5,492 nucleotides of DNA from Nitrospirota bacterium (GTDB lineage: Bacteria > Nitrospirota > Nitrospiria > SBBL01 > Manganitrophaceae), in assembly GCA_023248505.1 (NCBI GenBank), contig JAHFEM010000166.1, forward strand, positions 1-5,492, given 5' to 3'. The notes beneath the pieces were generated by a model. The model was not told the DNA's origin. It did not search any database and worked only from the letters and a program-made list of their open reading frames with translations. Below, piece after piece: positions 1 through 4,632 of the stretch; position 1 is the first letter of the stretch; every line of letters starts with the position of its first letter. A program made the position numbers and the translations under genes.

Positions 1-2
1 GA

Positions 3-50
3 TGGCAGAGCTTCCTCAATGCCGTCTGGCCGGGGAGAAAAGAGATATGA
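3..50 (+). CDS. C-terminal end of an upstream gene (partial; possibly ccmF)
   Basis: Reading frame 3 is open from the window edge to a TGA at 48-50 and encodes a short tail, WQSFLNAVWPGRKEI. The stop shares its bases with the ATG at 47, forming the four-base ATGA overlap seen again at the next gene junction, so this is probably the end of a real translated gene and not chance. Gene order in System I clusters (ccmF-ccmG-ccmH) suggests the haem lyase subunit CcmF, but fifteen residues are too few to recognise a family. Frame 1 is also open, to a TGA at 61-63, and cannot be fully excluded as the upstream frame. The identity is inference; the overlap is seen directly. Confidence 0.5.
   Translation, partial: WQSFLNAVWPGRKEI
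32..37 (+). promoter_or_regulatory. Ribosome binding site that sets the ccmG start
   Basis: GGGGAG lies 9 nt before the ATG at 47. No comparable site can be judged for the in-frame ATG at position 2, which is at the window edge. Together with the ATGA overlap at 47-50, this favours 47 as the start. Confidence 0.55.
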
Positions 51-637
51 AAGAGATGGCTGAAACCAAACCGCCCTCCGTCGGGATCCGTGGCTGGCAA
101 ATTGCGCTGCTCGTCGGTATTTTGGGTTTGATTATTCTTTTCTATAAGGGGCTCTGGGGAAATCCATCCTACATTCCCCCCGTGCTCGTCGGGACCGCGG
201 CGCCCGACATCACCGCTCCGGATCTCTATCAATCGAAGGAGGTCTCGCTCTCGCAATTCCGGGGGCACGTCGTCGTTCTCAACTTCTGGGCATCGTGGTG
301 TCAGGAGTGTAAGCTGGAGCACCAGAACCTTCTGGCCCTCCAGAAGCACTTCGCGCAGAACCCCAACTTCGTCCTACTGGGTGTCAATTATCAAGACAAA
401 GAGGACCTGGCCCGGCAATATCTGCAAGAGCACGGAAACAGCTTCGAGCATATCCGGGATGTCAAAGGAAGGATCTCCATCGATTACGGGGTGTACGGAG
501 TTCCAGAAACCTTCGTCATCGATCAGAACGGGATGATCCGGCACAAGCAGATCGGACCGATCATCGGGGAGACCTATACTTTTCTGGTCGAGCAGATGAT
601 TGAACCTTTATTGAACGGGACGGCAACCGCATCATGA
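47..637 (+). CDS. ccmG: CcmG/DsbE, membrane-anchored thiol:disulfide oxidoreductase of cytochrome c maturation
   Basis: This is a 196-residue thioredoxin-like protein, close to the usual length of CcmG (about 180-195). Residues 17-33 form one hydrophobic signal anchor after a short cytoplasmic N-terminus, so the thioredoxin domain (about 48-190) faces the periplasm. The active site is W-A-S-W-C-Q-E-C, with C85 and C88. G-V-P-E-T-F at 151-156 carries the cis-proline (P153) and is the form typical of CcmG/DsbE rather than general thioredoxins. In the known pathway CcmG receives electrons from CcdA or DsbD and reduces apocytochrome c or CcmH disulfides before haem attachment. I chose the ATG at 47 over the one at 2 because of the GGGGAG site and the ATGA overlap with the preceding frame; the ATG at 56 is also possible. 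The stop overlaps the ccmH start, implying translational coupling. The acidic CQEC dipeptide differs from the CPTC of E. coli CcmG. Confidence 0.93.
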   Translation: MKEMAETKPPSVGIRGWQIALLVGILGLIILFYKGLWGNPSYIPPVLVGTAAPDITAPDLYQSKEVSLSQFRGHVVVLNFWASWCQECKLEHQNLLALQKHFAQNPNFVLLGVNYQDKEDLARQYLQEHGNSFEHIRDVKGRISIDYGVYGVPETFVIDQNGMIRHKQIGPIIGETYTFLVEQMIEPLLNGTATAS

Positions 638-1113
638 TAAAGCATTGGATCCTGATTCCGTTTTTTCTCATCCTCTTCACCTCTTTTTCGACAGCGGAAA
701 CCCTCAATGAAGATCAGCTTCAAGTTCGTGTGAAGGAGGTGGCGAAGACGCTGCGCTGCGCCGTCTGCCAATCGGAATCGGTCTGGGAGTCGAATGCGGA
801 GCTGGCCATCCAGATGAGGGACATCATCCGAGAGCGCCTGAGCCAGGGACAGTCGCCCGATGAGATCCGCGCTTATTTTGTCAGCCGGTATGGCGATTTT
901 ATTTTGCTGAAGCCGAGGGCGTTCGGCATGAACTGGCTTCTCTGGGGAGGGCCCTTTCTTCTTCTGATCATCGGCGGAAGCTTCTTGTTCCGCACCCTGC
1001 GGAAGTGGGTGGCTCAGACGGCGCCTGATTCTCCGGAGATCCTCTCTCCCCTCGATGAGCGGGGCCGGCGGCGCATCGAGCAAGAACTCCGCTCTTCAGA
1101 GCCGGATAAATAA
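634..1113 (+). CDS. ccmH: CcmH/CycL, cytochrome c maturation thiol oxidoreductase subunit
   Basis: This 159-residue protein has a signal peptide at about 1-21, cut near S-T-A before E22. The family signature follows: L-R-C-A-V-C-Q with C42 and C45, then an S-N-A segment at 53-55 and the R-Y-G-D-F-I-L-L-K-P block at 85-94. A single membrane helix at about 100-119 anchors it, leaving a short charged cytoplasmic tail. This is the short one-domain CcmH, as in Pseudomonas; in E. coli the CcmH and CcmI parts are fused. Known role: with CcmG it handles the CXXCH thiols of apocytochrome c and passes the reduced chain to CcmF for haem ligation. The start ATG lies within the ccmG stop (ATGA, 634-637) and has only a weak upstream purine site, so translation is probably coupled to ccmG. 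The ccmI gene follows after 25 nt. Confidence 0.94.
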   Translation: MIKHWILIPFFLILFTSFSTAETLNEDQLQVRVKEVAKTLRCAVCQSESVWESNAELAIQMRDIIRERLSQGQSPDEIRAYFVSRYGDFILLKPRAFGMNWLLWGGPFLLLIIGGSFLFRTLRKWVAQTAPDSPEILSPLDERGRRRIEQELRSSEPDK

Positions 1114-1126
1114 TTTACGATGACCG

Positions 1127-1132
1127 AAGGAG
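1127..1132 (+). promoter_or_regulatory. Ribosome binding site of ccmI
   Basis: AAGGAG lies 6 nt before the ATG at 1139. It is the cleanest Shine-Dalgarno in the cluster. An ATG at 1120 lies in a different frame and upstream of this site, so it is not the start. Confidence 0.75.
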
Positions 1133-1138
1133 TAACGT

Positions 1139-2065
1139 ATGTTTCCTGTTTCCGCCAGCGTGATGCTGATGGCGGTGGTTCTGGTTCTGCTTTATCCGGT
1201 GTGGCGGCGATCCAGAACGGCGCTGATCGTCGGCGATGAGGCCGTATTGGATGAAGAGCGGGTGAATCTCCAGATTGAAAGGGAGAGCATCCTGCGGGCC
1301 CTCTCGGATTTGGAGATCGATTATGCCCGGACCCAAGTGTCGGCGGCAGACTACGGTCGTCTCAAACTCGGTCATGAGCACCGGCTCGTTCAGGTCCTCG
1401 ATCGGCTGGATGTCTTGGCGGGAATCGGTCTCGTTCCACCGAAGTCAAAGAAGGCTCCATCGAGACCCGGCGGCCTGAACCCAATCTTTATCGGTATTCT
1501 TGGCGTGGCGGTGGTCGCAGGCGCGTTCGGCATGCAACAGCTCGTGCAATGGAAATTGGAGCGACAGCAGCTTGCCGGAGGGGGCGAAGGGGCTGCGGGC
1601 GGCATGCCTCCGGTCAATCCGATTGAGATGGTTGCGCGCCTGGAGGAGCGGCTCAAGAAAAATCCGAACGACCTTCAGGGGCAATTGATGGCGGGGCGAT
1701 CGTATATGGCGCTTGAGCGATGGCAAGAAGCGGAGAAGGCGTGGCGGACGGCCCTTGAGCTGGATAAGCGCAGCGACGCCGCCCATTACGGCCTGGCCGA
1801 AGTTCTGATCCGCACCGCCGATCCGAATAATCGTCAGATCTACCAGGAAGCCTTGACCCATCTCGATCAGGCGCTGATCAATGTTCCTCAAGATGCATCG
1901 GTCCTTTGGGCGAAGGGGGTCGTGCTGATTCATTTGGAGCGATACCAAGAGGCGGACGAGGTTTGGACCGAGGCATACAAATATATTCCCCCCGGAACGG
2001 ACAGCGCCGAATTTGTCAAGAAGGCCTTGCAGGATCTCCGATCGGGCCGGGCGCCCTTATTCTGA
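1139..2065 (+). CDS. ccmI: CcmI-like TPR protein, apocytochrome c chaperone
   Basis: This 308-residue protein has the CcmI layout. A membrane helix lies at about 4-22. A cytoplasmic loop (23-112) carries the characteristic segment L-S-D-L-E-I-D-Y-A (55-63) followed by S-A-A-D-Y-G-R-L-K (68-76). A second helix lies at about 113-133, followed by a Gly-rich linker (146-155). The periplasmic TPR region covers about 163-285; the clearest repeats are near 177-210, 215-250 and 253-285. In the known pathway CcmI binds the C-terminus of apocytochrome c and hands it to CcmF/CcmH. The protein is shorter than the roughly 400-residue CcmI of proteobacteria such as Pseudomonas and ends just after the TPRs, so the extra C-terminal periplasmic domain appears absent. 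The start is fixed by AAGGAG 6 nt upstream. Position directly after ccmG and ccmH supports the call. Confidence 0.88.
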   Translation: MFPVSASVMLMAVVLVLLYPVWRRSRTALIVGDEAVLDEERVNLQIERESILRALSDLEIDYARTQVSAADYGRLKLGHEHRLVQVLDRLDVLAGIGLVPPKSKKAPSRPGGLNPIFIGILGVAVVAGAFGMQQLVQWKLERQQLAGGGEGAAGGMPPVNPIEMVARLEERLKKNPNDLQGQLMAGRSYMALERWQEAEKAWRTALELDKRSDAAHYGLAEVLIRTADPNNRQIYQEALTHLDQALINVPQDASVLWAKGVVLIHLERYQEADEVWTEAYKYIPPGTDSAEFVKKALQDLRSGRAPLF

Positions 2066-2207
2066 GGTCGGGGTTCTCCGGAATGCATGGGGCCGTTCAG
2101 CGGGGGAGGGTATCATCTACAGGAGGAGCGGCAGAGGGAGAAAGCGTTTTTCGGGAGATCGAGGAAAGTCGGATTGCGGGCGAAGGGCGCCTTTTAGAGC
2201 CTCGGCG
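2066..2207 (+). other. Intercistronic gap with a possible leader ORF
   Basis: These 142 nt separate ccmI from the lipoprotein thioredoxin and form the largest non-coding stretch in the window. They contain an AGGAGG (2121-2126) with no ATG, GTG or TTG at a useful distance. An ATG at 2087 opens a 36-codon, strongly basic frame closed by TAG at 2195-2197, without a clear Shine-Dalgarno. A TTG at 2174 lies in that same frame. I found no convincing promoter pair, and no hairpin followed by a T-run. The region may be plain spacer, a short leader ORF coupled to the next gene, or the true 5' end of the next gene in a shifted frame. Confidence 0.4.
2161..2176 (+). promoter_or_regulatory. Candidate ribosome binding site and TTG start ahead of the lipoprotein thioredoxin
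   Basis: GAGGAAA (2161-2167) is followed after 6 nt by TTG (2174-2176), a well-spaced initiation site. The frame it opens reads M-R-A-K-G-A-F and stops at TAG 2195-2197, 10 nt before the ATG at 2208. Removing one base from the T4 run at 2192-2195 would join this frame to the lipoprotein signal peptide and supply the basic N-terminus that peptide lacks. As read, it could serve as a coupling leader. The function is inferred. Confidence 0.35.
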
Positions 2208-2723
2208 ATGTTTCTGCTCCTGTTTGCGCTGCTGTTGGGCTGCTCCGGGAAAGAGGGGAAGAGTCCCCCCGCGGTCGGGATCGGCGTGGAGCCCGGATTC
2301 CTGGCCCCGGACTTCATGGTCAAGAATCTCAAAGGCGGAGCGACCGCTCTCTCGCAATACCGTGGAAAGGTGGTCCTGATCAACTTCTGGGCGACCTGGT
2401 GCGGTCCTTGCAAAGCGGAGATGCCCTCGATGGAGGCGCTCTACCGAAGTTATCCGAGGGATGATTTTGAAATTTTGGCCGTCTCGATCGATACAGAAGG
2501 GGAGCCGCCGGTCCGGCTCTTTGTGGAAGATTTTGGATTCACCTTTCCGGTTTTGATGGACAGTCAGTTCGAGGTGAATGACCGGTACCAGGTCCGCGTC
2601 GTTCCGACGAGCATCTTAATCGACCGGAAAGGGAGGGTGGCGCAACGCTTTCTCGGCGCGAAAGATTGGAACGATAAGGAAAGCCGAGGCGTGGTTGAAA
2701 AGCTCGTTCGAATGAAGCATTGA
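2208..2723 (+). CDS. TlpA/ResA-like thiol:disulfide oxidoreductase, predicted lipoprotein
   Basis: From the ATG at 2208 this is a 171-residue thioredoxin-like protein. Its N-terminus is a hydrophobic stretch ending in a lipobox, L-L-G-C with C12 as the lipidated Cys, followed by a short linker and an AhpC/TSA-redoxin type domain (about 27-165). The active site is W-A-T-W-C-G-P-C (C65, C68), and the cis-proline is P133 in V-V-P-T-S. Proteins of this TlpA/ResA class reduce apocytochrome c or metallochaperone thiols outside the cytoplasm using electrons from CcdA, and ccdA lies 38 nt downstream. The start is uncertain. The open frame runs back without a stop to a TTG inside ccmI, but no start codon lies between that TTG and 2208, and 2208 gives a signal peptide with no basic residue and a poor ribosome site. 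See the TTG candidate at 2174. Specific orthology to ResA or TlpA cannot be settled by eye, so no symbol is given. Confidence 0.88.
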   Translation: MFLLLFALLLGCSGKEGKSPPAVGIGVEPGFLAPDFMVKNLKGGATALSQYRGKVVLINFWATWCGPCKAEMPSMEALYRSYPRDDFEILAVSIDTEGEPPVRLFVEDFGFTFPVLMDSQFEVNDRYQVRVVPTSILIDRKGRVAQRFLGAKDWNDKESRGVVEKLVRMKH

Positions 2724-2761
2724 TTCGGCATCAAGCGGCAAAGTTCGAACCTTAAGAGAAG

Positions 2762-3511
2762 ATGGACATGCAAGCAACGGAGAACATATCACTCTTTATC
2801 GCCTTTTCGGCAGGCCTACTTTCCTTCGTCTCCCCCTGTGTCTTGCCGGTGATCCCTTCCTATATTTCTTATATCACCGGGCTTTCTCTGGAAGAGCTGA
2901 CCTCTTCGGAAGGAAAGGCCCGGGCGCGTGAAGTCGCGATGAAGAACTCCCTCATGTTCATCGGCGGATTTTCGTCCATCTTCATTCTCCTGGGGGCCTC
3001 GGCGACATTGATCGGACGATTCTTCTTGATCTATCAGTCGGCGATTCGGCAGATCGGCGGCGTATTGATTATCTTTTTTGGGCTTTATATCATGGGCCTG
3101 ATCAAACCCTCTCTGCTGATGCGGGATGCCCGGTTTCACTTTCAAAGCAAGCCGGCCGGCTATCTCGGCTCGTTTTTGGTCGGGATGGCCTTCGGCGCCG
3201 GATGGACGCCGTGCGTCGGCCCGATCCTCGGATCGATTCTTCTCTACGCGAGCGCGTCGGGGTCGGTTACGACCGGGGTTGTGCTGCTGGCGGCCTACTC
3301 TTTGGGGTTGGGTTTCCCCCTTTTTCTCTCCTCCCTCGGCGTTCAATCTTTTCTGGTCTATTTTAAACGGACCGCGCGACATATGCGGTGGATCTCCGCG
3401 ACCAGCGGCGTTTTCCTGGTGGCGGTCGGGTTTCTCATCTTCACGAACTCGCTGACCCGTTTAACCTCTTTTTTCTCCCAGATCGGCCTCGGTTGGTCCA
3501 TCGGGCAGTAG
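2762..3511 (+). CDS. ccdA: CcdA, membrane thiol-disulfide electron transporter (DsbD beta-domain family)
   Basis: This 249-residue integral membrane protein has about six helices, roughly at 9-31, 62-85, 96-115, 134-160, 170-192 and 209-229. The two family motifs each hold one redox Cys: S-F-V-S-P-C-V-L-P at 21-29 (C26) and G-W-T-P-C-V-G-P at 147-154 (C151). These cysteines form the intramembrane pair that takes electrons from cytoplasmic thioredoxin and delivers them to periplasmic thioredoxin-like partners. The likely partners here are the lipoprotein just upstream and CcmG. The length is normal for stand-alone CcdA, which lacks the two soluble domains of DsbD. The ATG at 2762 follows an AAGAGA-type purine stretch; an in-frame ATG at 2768 is an alternative. 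The 38-nt spacing from the preceding gene suggests cotranscription. Confidence 0.95.
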   Translation: MDMQATENISLFIAFSAGLLSFVSPCVLPVIPSYISYITGLSLEELTSSEGKARAREVAMKNSLMFIGGFSSIFILLGASATLIGRFFLIYQSAIRQIGGVLIIFFGLYIMGLIKPSLLMRDARFHFQSKPAGYLGSFLVGMAFGAGWTPCVGPILGSILLYASASGSVTTGVVLLAAYSLGLGFPLFLSSLGVQSFLVYFKRTARHMRWISATSGVFLVAVGFLIFTNSLTRLTSFFSQIGLGWSIGQ

Positions 3512-3537
3512 CGCTTCTTCCCCCTCATTCCCCTCGG

Positions 3538-4593
3538 ATGGTGAGCATGCGTCGGTCGTTCTTTCTTCTCTTCTTTCTCCTTCTTGCGTTCTCTCCCTTA
3601 CGGGCGGAGGAGGCCCCTCGAAACTATACCTTTTCGGAACTGGTCCATAAGGAAAAGGGGGCCATCGTCAGCATCCGATCCGCGAAACTTTTAAAGGAAG
3701 GGGGAGGACCGCTCAAAGATTTCTTTTCCCTTCCCGGCGACCGGCTCAAGCCGGAGATTCGAGAGGGGAGCCTGGGAACCGGCTTCATTATCGACGCATC
3801 CGGCCTGATCCTCACCAGCTATCAAGTCATCGCGCCGGCCAATCGTCCGGCCGAAGAGATCATCGTTCGACTCTCCGACCGGCGGGAATTCCCGGCTCGG
3901 GTCATCGGCAAAGATGCAAAAATCGATGTGGCGCTTCTCCGAATCGAAGGGGGAGGCGCTTTCACCTCGGTGATTTTAGGCGATTCCGACCGGTTGGAAA
4001 TCGGCGAGTGGGTCATTGCGATCGGGAATGCCTTCGGCCTTGAAGAGACGGTAACGGTCGGGGTGGTGAGCGGCGTCGGGCGCACCCTCGGCACCGGCCC
4101 CTATGATAGCTACATTCAGACCGACGCCGCAATTCATGCCGGCAATTCAGGCGGTCCCCTTTTTAACATCCGCGGAGAGGTCATCGGTGTGAACGCCGCA
4201 ATCAGCGCCTCCACCCAGGGAATCGGTTTCGCCATTCCGATCAATATGGTCCGGAAGATTCTCCCCGCCCTGGAGAAAGAGGGGAAGGTGACCCGCGGGT
4301 GGCTGGGAGTGCTGATTCAGCAGCTGACCACCGACCTGGCGAAAGCGTTCAAGCTCAACGATGATCAGGGGGCCTTGGTCTCCGAGGTAATGAAAGAGAG
4401 CCCCGCCGAGCAGGGAGGAATCATTCGCGGGGATGTGATCGTGGAATTCGACGGCAAAAAGGTCGGCCTGATGCATGAGCTGCCGACATTGGTCGCAGAG
4501 ACGCCCGTCGGGAAAACCGTTCCTGTCCACGTCATCCGGGATGGAGCGCCGCTCCAGTTGAAGGTGAAGATTCTCCAGTTGAAGGAAGAGTAG
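3538..4593 (+). CDS. HtrA/DegS-like periplasmic trypsin-fold protein with one PDZ domain; catalytic His replaced by Gln
   Basis: From the ATG at 3538 this is 351 residues: a basic, hydrophobic signal peptide (about 1-25, ending L-R-A before E-E), a trypsin-like domain (about 35-240) and a single PDZ domain (about 253-351), beginning R-G-W-L-G-V. One PDZ and this length resemble DegS more than the two-PDZ DegP. The Asp and Ser positions are present: D130 in D-A-K-I-D-V-A-L-L and S204 in G-N-S-G-G-P-L. Where the family normally has T-N-x-H-V-V, this protein reads T-S-Y-Q-V-I with Q96 (codon CAA, 3823-3825). The triad is therefore incomplete, although spacing matches DegS (His96, Asp126, Ser201). 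It may be an inactive or specialised homologue that binds peptides through PDZ, or the CAA could be a base error. The start lacks a good ribosome site; ATG 3547 is an in-frame alternative. The gene begins 26 nt after ccdA, on the same strand, and probably shares its transcript. Confidence 0.88.
   Translation: MVSMRRSFFLLFFLLLAFSPLRAEEAPRNYTFSELVHKEKGAIVSIRSAKLLKEGGGPLKDFFSLPGDRLKPEIREGSLGTGFIIDASGLILTSYQVIAPANRPAEEIIVRLSDRREFPARVIGKDAKIDVALLRIEGGGAFTSVILGDSDRLEIGEWVIAIGNAFGLEETVTVGVVSGVGRTLGTGPYDSYIQTDAAIHAGNSGGPLFNIRGEVIGVNAAISASTQGIGFAIPINMVRKILPALEKEGKVTRGWLGVLIQQLTTDLAKAFKLNDDQGALVSEVMKESPAEQGGIIRGDVIVEFDGKKVGLMHELPTLVAETPVGKTVPVHVIRDGAPLQLKVKILQLKEE
4552..4585 (+). repeat. Short direct repeat at the 3' end of the HtrA-like gene
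   Basis: CTCCAGTTGAAGG occurs at 4552-4564 and again at 4573-4585, a period of 21 nt (7 codons). It encodes L-Q-L-K twice in the last residues of the PDZ domain. It looks like a small in-frame duplication or two similar beta-strand-type segments, with no sign of a mobile element. Confidence 0.6.
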
Positions 4594-4632
4594 GCCGCTT
4601 TAAAGAAAAACCGTCGGCCTCATCCTATAAAA

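Noticed and set aside
574..1083. Long minus-strand frame opposite ccmH (169 codons)
   Set aside because: It lies opposite a well-recognised gene, has low-complexity Arg-rich content and no family motif, and is explained by GC-rich codon bias.
2013..2207. N-terminal extension of the lipoprotein thioredoxin starting at TTG 2013 inside ccmI
   Set aside because: It would bury the signal peptide and lipobox about 65 residues in, overlaps ccmI by 53 nt, and the extension resembles shadow coding.
2816..3382. Long minus-strand frame opposite ccdA (188 codons)
   Set aside because: The product is highly charged with no recognisable domain, and the plus strand encodes a clear CcdA.
3388..3537. Longer HtrA-like protein from GTG 3388 within ccdA
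   Set aside because: The added residues overlap ccdA and would place the clear signal peptide about 50 residues from the start.
4593..4619. Possible terminator between the HtrA-like gene and the reductase (GGCCG...CGGCC)
   Set aside because: The stem is only 5 bp with a 17-nt loop, overlaps the stop codon and has no T-run after it.
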